IMG/VR virus record: IMGVR_UViG_3300007734_000600
Coordinates: 1 to 33,778 of that record
Reading direction: 5' to 3' (one strand)
Length of the DNA: 33,778 nucleotides
DNA from: a virus
Below the pieces are notes generated by a model. That model ran no database searches. It saw only the letters and a program-made list of their open reading frames with translations, and had not been told where the DNA came from. Positions 1 to 7,281 of the stretch are shown here, one piece after another; position 1 is the stretch's first letter, and each line of letters opens with the position of its first letter. The translations under genes were made by a program, and so were the position numbers.

Positions 1-127
1 CACTAAAATTGCCAAAAGTACAACAGGCGCAACACCCCCAAAGGGCGCTGCATCTTCTGACAAGTCTGGTGAACGCATGGGCAAGACCGTAGGCGGTGTT
101 GGCATGGGTAAAGAGGACAAGACAGGC
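1..127. repeat. Terminal direct repeat (left copy), contig-closing overlap
   Basis: Bases 1-127 are identical to 33652-33778. The repeat lies inside a small gene whose reading frame continues correctly across the join. This shows that the contig is circular or circularly permuted, with a unique length of 33651 bp. A length of exactly 127 is a common maximum assembler word size, so I infer an assembly overlap and not a biological terminal repeat. Confidence 0.95.
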
Positions 128-199
128 GCTGACAAGCTGTTCAATACTGGTCGCACAGACGGCATTTGCTACACTAAGACCCGTTCAGAGTACCGCTGA
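1..199 (+). CDS. Small basic Gly/Lys-rich protein, 3' part (start at 33638)
   Basis: This is the distal part of the gene that starts at 33638. Codons run from base 2 to the TGA at 197-199. The C-terminal part contains LFNTGRTDGICYTKTRSEYR and one cysteine. The uninterrupted frame across the contig join is independent evidence that the genome is closed. Function unknown. Confidence 0.8.
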   Translation, partial: TKIAKSTTGATPPKGAASSDKSGERMGKTVGGVGMGKEDKTGADKLFNTGRTDGICYTKTRSEYR

Positions 200-209
200 A
201 AAGGCGAAA

Positions 210-237
210 CCCAAACAGCCGAGCAGGGCTGAATGGG
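210..237 (+). other. Small hairpin after the first late gene
   Basis: CCCA (210-213) pairs with TGGG (234-237) and AGCC (217-220) pairs with GGCT (227-230), with 3x3 internal loops and a 6-base apical loop. No T-run follows, so it is more likely a processing or stability element than a terminator. It lies in the 70-base gap before the gene at 270. Confidence 0.3.
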
Positions 238-269
238 CTTCTAGGCACAACAAATAAAGAGGATTTGCC

Positions 270-494
270 ATGCTTAAACAGAATTGTAAGGCTTGTGTTT
301 ACTTTAATGACATAGGTCAGATGGGGCAATGCAGACGCTACCCCACATTTCAGAATCGCCATCACACCGAATGGTGCGGTGAATTTGAATTAGTTGCCAT
401 CGTCCCATCGGAGGATGTTCTACCCGTCCAAGAGGCGGGTGCTTTTTCTGAGCCTCCAAAGAAGCGTGGTCGCCCCGCAAAGGATGCAAAATGA
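270..494 (+). CDS. Cys-rich (zinc-binding-like) small protein with AT-hook-like tail
   Basis: A 74-residue protein. Cys6, Cys9, Cys21 and Cys36 give the pattern C-x2-C-x11-C-x14-C, consistent with one structural zinc site. Two histidines (31-32) lie near the last cysteine. The C-terminus (62-74) is Pro/Lys/Arg-rich with KKRGRPAK, which resembles an AT-hook core (GRP) that can contact the minor groove of A/T DNA. A good ribosome binding site (AGAGGA) lies about 7 bases before the ATG. Its stop overlaps the start of the GroES-like gene (ATGA, 491-494), so the two are translationally coupled. Small proteins of this Cys pattern are common in phages; no function is established that I know of. Confidence 0.75.
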   Translation: MLKQNCKACVYFNDIGQMGQCRRYPTFQNRHHTEWCGEFELVAIVPSEDVLPVQEAGAFSEPPKKRGRPAKDAK

Positions 495-772
495 ACTTGC
501 AACCACTCAGAGATAAAATTCTTGTGCGCCCCGAAAAGCGCATTCAAAGCACTCTATATGTCCAATCGGCTGAAGCTGACAGCCGTGGCATTGTGATTGC
601 TGTTGGCCCTGAAGCACAGGCAGAAGGTCTAAATGTGGGTGACAAGATTGCCTTTGGCACATATCACAAAGACTACAAAGACGAATATCTTAAGTTTGAG
701 GAAATCAAGCACAATGACGAGCGTTTGCTCAAAATGAGTTGGCAAGATGTTTGTTTTGTAATGGAGGACTGA
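491..772 (+). CDS. GroES-like co-chaperonin (Cpn10 family)
   Basis: A 93-residue protein of typical Cpn10 length. The N-terminus PLRDKILVRPEK matches the first beta-strand signature of GroES. RGIVIAVGP (32-40) and GLNVGDKIAFG (46-56) match the strands of the beta-barrel. Residues 17-31 occupy the mobile-loop position that contacts GroEL, although the usual loop sequence is not obvious. No GroEL gene is present, so it probably works with the host GroEL, as T4 gp31 does for capsid folding. It lies in the late operon upstream of terminase and coat, which fits a role in folding the coat or another virion protein; that is inference. The start overlaps the stop of the previous gene. Confidence 0.88.
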   Translation: MNLQPLRDKILVRPEKRIQSTLYVQSAEADSRGIVIAVGPEAQAEGLNVGDKIAFGTYHKDYKDEYLKFEEIKHNDERLLKMSWQDVCFVMED

Positions 773-774
773 TC

Positions 775-936
775 ATGGCTAAAACTGGCTTATATGCCAA
801 CATCCACAAAAAGCAAGAGCGTATCGAGCGCCAAAAAGCTGAGGGCAAGCCTGTGGAAAAGATGCGTAAGCCTGGCACAAAGGGCGCACCCACAGCCGAA
901 GCATTCAAACAATCTGCAAAGACTGCGAAGAAATAA
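775..936 (+). CDS. Small basic conserved phage protein (53 aa)
   Basis: The start is ATG at 775, with GGAGG at 763-767 as ribosome binding site. A longer in-frame start at 739 lies inside the GroES gene and is unlikely. The protein begins MAKTGLYANIHKKQERIE and is dominated by Lys, Arg, Ala and Gln, with no hydrophobic core and no cysteine, suggesting an unfolded or nucleic-acid-binding peptide. I recall similar short proteins beside DUF6321 genes in other aquatic phages, and a DUF6321 gene follows here. Function unknown. Confidence 0.78.
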   Translation: MAKTGLYANIHKKQERIERQKAEGKPVEKMRKPGTKGAPTAEAFKQSAKTAKK

Positions 937-938
937 TC

Positions 939-1217
939 ATGGCTACTAAGAAGCACGACAAGTCTATACCGCACAAGACCACAGGCAAGGATAAGACCTA
1001 CAACCCCACAGAAAAGGGTGCGGGGATGACCGCCAAGGGTCGTGCTGAGTACAACGCCAAGAACAACGCCAATCTTAAGCCGCCTGCCCCAAACCCCAAA
1101 ACCAAGAAGGACGAGGGACGTAAGGCTAGTTTCTGCGCCCGAATGGAAGGCGTGGTAAAGAACGCCAAAGGTCCTGCTGAACGTGCCAAAGCCTCACTTA
1201 AGAACTGGAACTGCTGA
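939..1217 (+). CDS. DUF6321-like basic protein
   Basis: A 92-residue, very basic protein. The core GAGMTAKGRAEYNAKNNANL (residues 28-47), then a proline-rich stretch and SFCARMEGVV (65-74), and a C-terminal RAKASLKNWNC (82-92) match the DUF6321 pattern as I remember it. Two cysteines are present (67, 92). The start is two bases after the preceding stop, and the stop overlaps the next ATG (TGATG, 1215-1219), so it is part of a coupled chain. Members occur in phage virion operons; the biochemical role is not established. Arg/Lys richness suggests DNA or RNA contact (inference). Confidence 0.75.
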   Translation: MATKKHDKSIPHKTTGKDKTYNPTEKGAGMTAKGRAEYNAKNNANLKPPAPNPKTKKDEGRKASFCARMEGVVKNAKGPAERAKASLKNWNC

Positions 1218-1366
1218 TGAAAGAGCAACTAAAAGCCCGTATTGCTGAACTAGAGAAGCAAAAAGAACAAATGTTGGCTAATTTCCATGCCATTTCAGGC
1301 GCTATTGCTGAAAATGAGGCTTGGTTGCGTCAGTTAGAGGTTGAAAAACCAACCGAAACCGATTAA
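1217..1366 (+). CDS. Small coiled-coil protein (49 aa)
   Basis: This short gene begins with ATG at 1217, overlapping the TGA of the DUF6321-like gene, and ends with TAA at 1364-1366. The protein begins MKEQLKARIAELEKQKEQML and has heptad spacing of Leu/Ile/Ala through residues 4-42, so one continuous coiled-coil helix is likely. It ends in an acidic EVEKPTETD-type tail. Tight coupling and a clean composition argue that it is real despite its length. Function unknown; oligomerising scaffold or inhibitor roles are possible but unsupported. Confidence 0.7.
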   Translation: MKEQLKARIAELEKQKEQMLANFHAISGAIAENEAWLRQLEVEKPTETD

Positions 1367-1378
1367 ATTATTGGCACT

Positions 1379-2287
1379 ATGCCAACATTAGCCGACATTT
1401 ACAGCGCCATTGACTCTGCTAAACGCAAGGGGTCTGACCTAATCCGCAACCCAGGCGCAAGTCTGCAACAAATGGCGGGATATGGGATGGACAGAGCCAA
1501 CGCAGCCCGTGACCAACTTTATCAGGCAACTGAGGAGGAGGGCATTGGCTACGGGCCAAAGACGCAAGCGTTAGCCAAGCAAATGGCAGCCACATACAAC
1601 CCAATGGGAATGACGGTGTGGCATGGTTCGCCCCACATCTTTGAGCGTTTTGATTTGGGCAAGTTAGGAACTGGCGAAGGCGCACAAATGTACGGCAAAG
1701 GTTTGTACACAGCCCAAGACCAAGATGTTGCCAAACGCTTTACGCCTAGAGATATCAAATTTGAAGATGCGTTAATGAAAAGGTACAACCAAGCTGAAAA
1801 AGCGGGTGACTACACATCAATGCAAGTGTATGAAGATTTCTTGGCACAAAAAACCCCAGAAGAAATTGCAAAGAATTTCAAAGATATGGGGTTTGTAGGC
1901 AAAGACTTGCTAAATGCCCAAAAAGCCTTTGATACTGCCAAAAGCCTGTACCAACAGCAAACCGAAGGAAATCTGTATAAAGTTGACTTGCCTGACACTC
2001 ATATCCGCAGAATGATTGATTGGGATGCCCCTATCAAAGAACAACCCATGATTGTCAGAAAATTGGCTAAATCATTGGGTCTGGACATGAATGACCTTGG
2101 TGGTGATCTTGTCTGGAAAGCAGGCAAGGATGAAGCGGGCAGACAAGTTATGCAAAATGCGGGAATCCGAGGCATTAAATATGCTGACCAACTGTCAAAT
2201 GGCGAAGCAAAGAAAACCAAAAACTTTGTGGTTTTTGACCCTAATCACATGACCATTCAAGAACGAAACGCAAAAGCAATTAAATGA
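1379..2287 (+). CDS. ADP-ribosyltransferase-like protein (ART-PolyVal type)
   Basis: A 302-residue protein. VWHGSPHIFERFDLGKLGTG (80-99), followed by GEGAQMYGKGLY (99-110), is the signature of the ART-PolyVal/PARP-like fold. His82 and Tyr110 occupy the NAD-binding H and Y positions. GIRGIKYAD (262-270) and KNFVVFDPNHMTI (281-293) are the C-terminal strands typical of this family. The third catalytic residue is not obvious. Residues 1-75 are a helical region beginning MPTLADIYSAIDSAKR, of a type seen in other phage proteins. No good ribosome binding site precedes the ATG. Phage ART enzymes such as T4 Alt and ModA modify host proteins; here a packaged or late-expressed effector is plausible. 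The stop overlaps the terS start. Confidence 0.72.
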   Translation: MPTLADIYSAIDSAKRKGSDLIRNPGASLQQMAGYGMDRANAARDQLYQATEEEGIGYGPKTQALAKQMAATYNPMGMTVWHGSPHIFERFDLGKLGTGEGAQMYGKGLYTAQDQDVAKRFTPRDIKFEDALMKRYNQAEKAGDYTSMQVYEDFLAQKTPEEIAKNFKDMGFVGKDLLNAQKAFDTAKSLYQQQTEGNLYKVDLPDTHIRRMIDWDAPIKEQPMIVRKLAKSLGLDMNDLGGDLVWKAGKDEAGRQVMQNAGIRGIKYADQLSNGEAKKTKNFVVFDPNHMTIQERNAKAIK

Positions 2288-2706
2288 CAGAAACAACCGA
2301 AAAACGCCCTGTTGGTCGCCCATCCCTCTACGATCCTAAATATTGTGAGGAAGTGATTGCATTGGGAAAAATCGGCAAGTCAACTGAGGCAATTGGTGCT
2401 ATTTTGGGCGTTGGAACTAAAACTTTATACAACTGGCGTGATCAAAACCCTGAATTTTTACACGCCTTGGAGTTAGCCAAAGAGTTTGAACTGCAATGGT
2501 GGGAAGATATTGCCCAAACGCACATGGTCGAGAACAAAGAAAGCGACAAACTAAACGCTACGATTTGGTCACGGTCTATGGCGGCACGATTCCCCAAGAA
2601 GTATCGTGAGAGCGTTAAGCAAGAGATTACAGGGGCTGATGGCGCACCGTTGCTGTCGGGCATTCAGGTCAGTTTTGTAAAGCCCAATGACAACCAAGAC
2701 GCATGA
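2284..2706 (+). CDS. Terminase small subunit
   Basis: A 140-residue protein. An N-terminal helix-turn-helix follows RPVGRPSLYDPKYCEEVIAL: KSTEAIGAILGVGTKTLYNW (about 32-51) and then the EFLHALELAKEFE helix typical of terminase small subunits. This domain recognises the packaging site and recruits the large subunit. The C-terminal third is less conserved. The start overlaps the stop of the ART-like gene (ATGA, 2284-2287). The large subunit gene follows after an unusual 171-base gap. Assignment rests on the HTH plus helix pattern and position; confidence is high. Confidence 0.85.
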   Translation: MTETTEKRPVGRPSLYDPKYCEEVIALGKIGKSTEAIGAILGVGTKTLYNWRDQNPEFLHALELAKEFELQWWEDIAQTHMVENKESDKLNATIWSRSMAARFPKKYRESVKQEITGADGAPLLSGIQVSFVKPNDNQDA

Positions 2707-2877
2707 GGATTGGGGCAAAGTTTCGGACGGGCCGTCAGCCGTACCGATGAGCCACAACCTGACGGATCAGTCCTCAGTCGTGTTGGAATGTTAAGTCAGC
2801 GTTCAAGGATGTCGATGCAAACATTTTTCTGGCTTTCCTGTTTGCCATGTCAAAGACCAAATTGAGTTCCAACACCT
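2707..2877 (+). ncRNA. Structured non-coding segment between terS and terL (candidate cis-RNA)
   Basis: This 171-base gap has no credible gene and holds three perfect inverted repeats. CCGTCAG (2732-2738) pairs with CTGACGG (2759-2765), enclosed by GGAC (2725-2728) with GTCC (2770-2773). GCAAACA (2817-2823) pairs with TGTTTGC (2839-2845). GTGTTGGAA (2780-2788) pairs with TTCCAACAC (2867-2875), forming a long-range stem that closes two bases before the terL ATG. The terL start lacks a clear Shine-Dalgarno, and the last stem would bury its initiation region. I infer a cis-regulatory RNA controlling large terminase translation, or possibly the packaging site itself. I do not recognise a known RNA family. 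Confidence 0.55.
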
Positions 2878-4161
2878 ATGTCTGAAGTTCAACAAGCAAT
2901 AGCCAAGGCTGAATTCCCACTCAAGCTAGAGTGCCTGTTCAAGCCATCACGCTACAAAGTTCTTTATGGTGGACGAGGCGGTGCTAAGTCTTGGGGCGTT
3001 GCTAGAGCATTGCTGATCAAGGCAGCGCAGAGCCAGTTACGCATACTGTGCGCCCGTGAGTTCCAAACATCTATCAAGGATTCAGTCCACAAGCTGTTGT
3101 GTGACCAAATTGAGGCTTTGGGGCTTGGATCGTTCTACGAGATTACCCAAACCAACATTAAGGGCAAAAATGGCTCTGAGTTCAGTTTTGTTGGCCTTAA
3201 GAACAACGTGGCTAATGTCAAGTCTTATGAGGGCGTGGACATTTGTTGGGTTGAGGAAGCGCAGACCACAAGCCGAATGTCATGGAACGTGTTGATTCCT
3301 ACCATTCGTAAGGAAAAGTCAGAGATATGGATTACGTTCAACCCTGAGTTGGAAACAGACGAAACATATCAACGGTTTGTGCTAAACCCGCCTGATGACT
3401 GCATCGTCACCAAGGTCAACTGGTCAGACAATCCTTGGTTTCCTGAAACACTCAAACTTGAGAAAGATGCCCTTAAGTTTCGTGACCCACAGGCTTACAA
3501 CGTGGTTTGGGAAGGTTTGTGCCGACAGACTGTGGATGGCGCTATCTTTGCCAAAGAAATGCAAATGGCTGAGTTGGATGGGCGCATCACAAAGGTCAAC
3601 TATGACCCCACAAAGCCCGTACACGCCATTTTTGACCTTGGGTGGTCTGATGCCACAGCAATTTGGTTTTTACAGTTTATAGGCATGGAAACCCGCCTGA
3701 TTCGCTACATTGAGGGCAATCAGCAGACCATGAGCGATTACCTAGCCAAGATGCAGACGTTTGGTTACATCTATGACACGCTGTGGCTACCCCATGACGC
3801 TGAGAACAAGACACTAGCAGGCAATGGCAGAAGCATTGAGGAAATTGTTAGAGCAGCGGGTTACAAAACCAAAATCATTCCCAAAACGCCTATTCTTGAC
3901 TCCATCAATGCGGCTAGAACAATCTTTGTTAACTGCTGGTTTGACCGAGACAACTGTCACGAAGGCTTGCAATGCCTCAGACATTACCGTTACGATGTTG
4001 ACCCAGATACAAAGCAATTTAGCAAAACGCCACTCCATGACCAATATTCACATGGTGCTGATGCGTTTAGATACATTGGACTGATGGTCAACGAGCCAAG
4101 ACAGGCTAGAAGGCCAAGGCTTAACACAAATTATGGTAGCCAACACTCATGGATGAGTTAA
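2878..4161 (+). CDS. Terminase large subunit (packaging ATPase/nuclease)
   Basis: A 427-residue terminase of the PBSX/Terminase_3 type. Walker A is GGRGGAKS (31-38). Walker B is VDICWVEEA (120-128), with the catalytic Glu at 126/127. The coupling motif is TFNPE (153-157). The RNase H-like nuclease shows Asp253 in FDLGWSD, Asp307 in LPHDAEN and Asp395 in HGADAF, three acidic metal ligands. It packages DNA into proheads through the portal and cuts the concatemer. Length is normal. An in-frame stop lies 15 bases upstream, so the start is at or after 2878. No strong ribosome binding site is seen and the upstream segment is structured. Confidence 0.95.
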   Translation: MSEVQQAIAKAEFPLKLECLFKPSRYKVLYGGRGGAKSWGVARALLIKAAQSQLRILCAREFQTSIKDSVHKLLCDQIEALGLGSFYEITQTNIKGKNGSEFSFVGLKNNVANVKSYEGVDICWVEEAQTTSRMSWNVLIPTIRKEKSEIWITFNPELETDETYQRFVLNPPDDCIVTKVNWSDNPWFPETLKLEKDALKFRDPQAYNVVWEGLCRQTVDGAIFAKEMQMAELDGRITKVNYDPTKPVHAIFDLGWSDATAIWFLQFIGMETRLIRYIEGNQQTMSDYLAKMQTFGYIYDTLWLPHDAENKTLAGNGRSIEEIVRAAGYKTKIIPKTPILDSINAARTIFVNCWFDRDNCHEGLQCLRHYRYDVDPDTKQFSKTPLHDQYSHGADAFRYIGLMVNEPRQARRPRLNTNYGSQHSWMS

Positions 4162-4190
4162 AATGGCTTCAAATCACTTAGGGCAACATC

Positions 4191-6272
4191 ATGGCTGATG
4201 ATTACGACTCACGAATTCAAGAAGCAATTGACTTCCTAAAGTTTGCAAACGATGCAGACACAATGAATCGTCAAGAAGCGCTTGAGGATTTGAAATTCGG
4301 TGGCGGTGATCAATGGCCTGTTGAACTGCAAAACTCACGCAATTTGGAATCTCGCCCTGTTATTACGGTGAACAAGGTGGACAATTATTGCCGCCAAGTT
4401 TCTAACCAACAGCGCCAACAGCGTCCCCGAATCAAAGTCCATGCGACAAACACGCATGAGGACATGGTGGACGCACAGACCATTCAGGGCATTATTCGCC
4501 ACATTGAAGTCAATTCCAACGCTGACCATGCCTATGACAACGCATTTGAATATGCTGTCCGAATGGGTTGGGGTTTCATGCGTGTTCGCACAGACTATGT
4601 GTCTGAGGATTCGTTTGATCAGGAAATCTACATTGACCCGATTGATAACCCGTTCACCGTTTACTTTGACCCCAATTCAGTAGCGCCTGATGGCTCTGAC
4701 GCTGACCGTTGTTTGATTACAACAATGATGCTCAAGAGCGAATTCCGCAAGTTGTACCCAGACGCTGATGACGGTGGCACAAGTTTCACCCAACGTGGCA
4801 CAGGCGACTCACAATCCGAGTGGATTACCAAAGAGGACATTCGCCTTGCTGAGTACTACTACACGGTCAGAGAAAAGGCAAAGCTGTACTTGTTGAGCGA
4901 TGGCACAGCGACATTTGCTGATGACAAAGACTTCTTTAACCGCCTTGCCGCCTATGGCATTGAGGTCATTGACCAACGTGATTCATTCAAGAAAACAATC
5001 AAATACTGCAAGATGACTGCGGTTGAGATTCTTGAGGAACGTGATTGGGCAGGCAAATACATTCCAATCGTGCCTGTTTACGGTCGCCACATTGTCATTG
5101 GTGACAAGCGCAAGAAGTTTGGCATGATTCGTTATGCCAAAGACCCACAACGTATGTACAACTTTTGGCAGACTTCCATTACCGAAAGCGTTGCATTAGC
5201 GCCTAAAGCCAAGTGGATTCTTGCTGAAGGCCAAGACGAGGGTCATGAGAGCGATTGGGCAAACGCCAACATTAAGTCATTCCCTGTGTTGCGTTACAAA
5301 CAGACTGACATTGATGGTCGCCCTGCGCCCCCTCCAATTCGTATGCAACCAGAGCCGCCCCCAACAGGCGTTATGGCAGCAGCAGCGGGTGTGAATGATG
5401 ATATTAAAGCCATCATGGGCATTTTTGACCCTGCACAGCTTGGTCAAGGCAATATCTCAGGCAAAGCAATCAACGGTCAGCAACAACAAGTTGACCTTAC
5501 AAACTTTGACTATTACGACAATCTGACCCGTTCAATTGCCCACATTGGCAAAATTTGCTTGGATTTAATCCCCAAAATTTACGACACAGAACGTGTCATG
5601 CGAATCATTGGTGATGATGGCAAGCCTGAACTGTTGACAATTAACCAACGGGATTCTGTCGGTCGGGTGCTGAACGACATTAGTGTTGGTCAATACGATG
5701 TGGTGATGGAAACAGGGCCAGGCTACAACAGCAAGCGCCAAGAGGCTGTGGACAATATGTTGCCACTCTTGTCTGCCGCCCCTGAGTTGATGGGTGTGGC
5801 GGGTGATTTGGTGTTCCGCAACATGGATTGGCCTGGCGCTGACATCATCGCTGACCGCCTTGCCGCTGCCAACCCAATGGCTCAAATTGACGATAAATCC
5901 AAAGTGCCTCCCCAAGTGCAAATGCAATTGGCTATGTCACAGAAACAGATTCAGGAACTTACACAAGCGCTTCAGGCGAAAGATTTGCTCTTGAAGAATC
6001 GCATGGATGTTGAGCAATTGCGTCAAGACTCAGAAACCAAGCGCACCCTGATGAAAGAAACAGGCAGAGCAAATGAGGCTGAGTTGCGTGAGCAAAGTGA
6101 CCGCATTGAAATGCAAATGCGTGTTGAGGGTCAAGCAAACGACACAGTTATCAAGACTCAGACACAGCTTGAGATTGAACGCATGAAACAGCAGATTGCC
6201 CTTTTGTTGGCTCAAATGGACAGAGGCGCATTAAATGATGCCAATGCCGAAGCAACAGAACGGGCTATTTGA
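4191..6272 (+). CDS. P22-type portal protein
   Basis: A 693-residue protein close to P22 gp1 in size. The N-terminus (DDYDSRIQEAIDFLKFANDA), WPVELQNSRNLESRPVITVN (about 42-61) and GWGFMRVRTDY (about 125-135) match the P22-like portal family. The C-terminal part (about 585-690) is Gln/Glu-rich with heptads and should form the helical barrel and coiled coil that extend into the head. The dodecameric portal is the DNA gate and the docking site for terminase and the gp4-like protein. The start has AGGGC upstream. The position between terL and scaffold is canonical. Confidence 0.92.
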   Translation: MADDYDSRIQEAIDFLKFANDADTMNRQEALEDLKFGGGDQWPVELQNSRNLESRPVITVNKVDNYCRQVSNQQRQQRPRIKVHATNTHEDMVDAQTIQGIIRHIEVNSNADHAYDNAFEYAVRMGWGFMRVRTDYVSEDSFDQEIYIDPIDNPFTVYFDPNSVAPDGSDADRCLITTMMLKSEFRKLYPDADDGGTSFTQRGTGDSQSEWITKEDIRLAEYYYTVREKAKLYLLSDGTATFADDKDFFNRLAAYGIEVIDQRDSFKKTIKYCKMTAVEILEERDWAGKYIPIVPVYGRHIVIGDKRKKFGMIRYAKDPQRMYNFWQTSITESVALAPKAKWILAEGQDEGHESDWANANIKSFPVLRYKQTDIDGRPAPPPIRMQPEPPPTGVMAAAAGVNDDIKAIMGIFDPAQLGQGNISGKAINGQQQQVDLTNFDYYDNLTRSIAHIGKICLDLIPKIYDTERVMRIIGDDGKPELLTINQRDSVGRVLNDISVGQYDVVMETGPGYNSKRQEAVDNMLPLLSAAPELMGVAGDLVFRNMDWPGADIIADRLAAANPMAQIDDKSKVPPQVQMQLAMSQKQIQELTQALQAKDLLLKNRMDVEQLRQDSETKRTLMKETGRANEAELREQSDRIEMQMRVEGQANDTVIKTQTQLEIERMKQQIALLLAQMDRGALNDANAEATERAI

Positions 6273-6284
6273 TTTTTAAAGATT

Positions 6285-6345
6285 TTGTGGTAGATTAACC
6301 ACAACCTTACCCGTGAGGCACATGGGGTTAAATCGTTGGGAAACG
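6285..6345 (+). promoter_or_regulatory. Structured leader of the scaffold gene
   Basis: The 74-base gap between portal and scaffold carries two hairpins. TTGTGGT (6285-6291) pairs with ACCACAA (6298-6304). CGTT (6334-6337) pairs with AACG (6342-6345) around GGGA, a GNRA-type tetraloop, one base before the ATG at 6347. The GGGA loop is also the only Shine-Dalgarno-like sequence, so ribosome access could be modulated. A middle segment CCTTACCCGTGAGG (6305-6318) can also fold. I infer translational control of scaffold level; no known family is recognised. Confidence 0.4.
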
Positions 6346-6346
6346 T

Positions 6347-7255
6347 ATGTCCGAAAAAGAAGCGGGTCAAGTATTGACTAGCGAGAATGCAGCAGAATTT
6401 TATGCAAACAGATTAGGTTTAGCTGAATCAAATTCAGAGCCTGTGGCGGTTGAGGAAACCCCTTCCGAGCCAGTAGCTGAAGAAGAACAGAGTGAACCGA
6501 AAGAGGCAGAAAAGGAAGCAAACCAAGAGGGTGAGCGTAAGCAAAATCCTAAACTTGAAAAGCGGTTTTCAGAGATAACCAAGCAACGTGAAGAAGCTAG
6601 GCAAGAAGCACAGCGGGAACGCCAAGCAAGGTTAGAACTAGAACAGCGTTTGGCGGCACTAGAGCAAAATAGACAGCCTCAACAACAGGCGGTCAACATT
6701 GATCAAGAGCCACAACCAAGCCAGTTCAGCGATGCGTTTGAGTATGCGAAGGCTCTAGCCGAGTATTCGACAGAAAAAGCACTAGCCGAACGTGATAGGC
6801 AAGTTGCTATGCAACGTGAGCAAGAAGCGCAACAACAGATTATCCAATCTTGGGCGCAGAAGGTTCAGGCGGCTAAAGCAGAAATGCCTGATTTTGATGA
6901 CATGGTCGCATCGAGCGATGTTGTTGTTAACAACGCAGTTCGTGATGCAATTCTGGAGAGTGATGTAGGCCCAAAAATCCTGTATCACCTAGCTGAAAAC
7001 AATGACCTAGCCAAAAAGATCGCAGGCTTGTCACCAAATGCAGCGCTTAGAGAGATTGGGAAACTAGAAGCAAAGTTTGAGGCAAAGCCTGAAGCTGTGC
7101 AGACAGCCCCTGTTGTAAGAAGTAAAGCACCAACACCGATTCAACCGATTCGTGGTGGGCAAGGCAAACCTGATGTGCCGATTTCCGCTAATGGCGAATT
7201 TCATGGTTCATATCAGGCTTGGAAAGCCGCCCGCAAATCGGGAAAAATTCGGTAA
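6347..7255 (+). CDS. Scaffolding protein
   Basis: A 302-residue protein between portal and coat, the position of P22 gp8. Residues 20-65 are very acidic (Glu-rich). Residues 70-125 form a strong Gln/Glu/Arg coiled coil (KQREEARQEAQRERQARLEL). The C-terminus is basic (HGSYQAWKAARKSGKIR), as in P22 scaffold, where a basic helix-turn-helix contacts the coat. It directs prohead assembly and is then released. There is no sequence-level motif beyond composition and order, so the assignment rests on context and architecture. Confidence 0.82.
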   Translation: MSEKEAGQVLTSENAAEFYANRLGLAESNSEPVAVEETPSEPVAEEEQSEPKEAEKEANQEGERKQNPKLEKRFSEITKQREEARQEAQRERQARLELEQRLAALEQNRQPQQQAVNIDQEPQPSQFSDAFEYAKALAEYSTEKALAERDRQVAMQREQEAQQQIIQSWAQKVQAAKAEMPDFDDMVASSDVVVNNAVRDAILESDVGPKILYHLAENNDLAKKIAGLSPNAALREIGKLEAKFEAKPEAVQTAPVVRSKAPTPIQPIRGGQGKPDVPISANGEFHGSYQAWKAARKSGKIR

Positions 7256-7281
7256 ACCTAATCTTTTTGGAGTAATTTAAA

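Noticed and set aside
2707-2790. Hammerhead ribozyme in the terS-terL gap (CTGAGGA and CGAAAC on the minus strand)
   Set aside because: The core residues can be lined up, but the first stem II pair would be C-C, and no stem III with a cleavage site could be found.
4162-4197. 11-codon frame between terL and portal
   Set aside because: It is too short and overlaps the portal ribosome binding site, with no independent evidence.
5565-5927. 120-codon antisense frame opposite the portal gene
   Set aside because: His-rich product with no family signal, fully within the portal gene and with no ribosome binding site.
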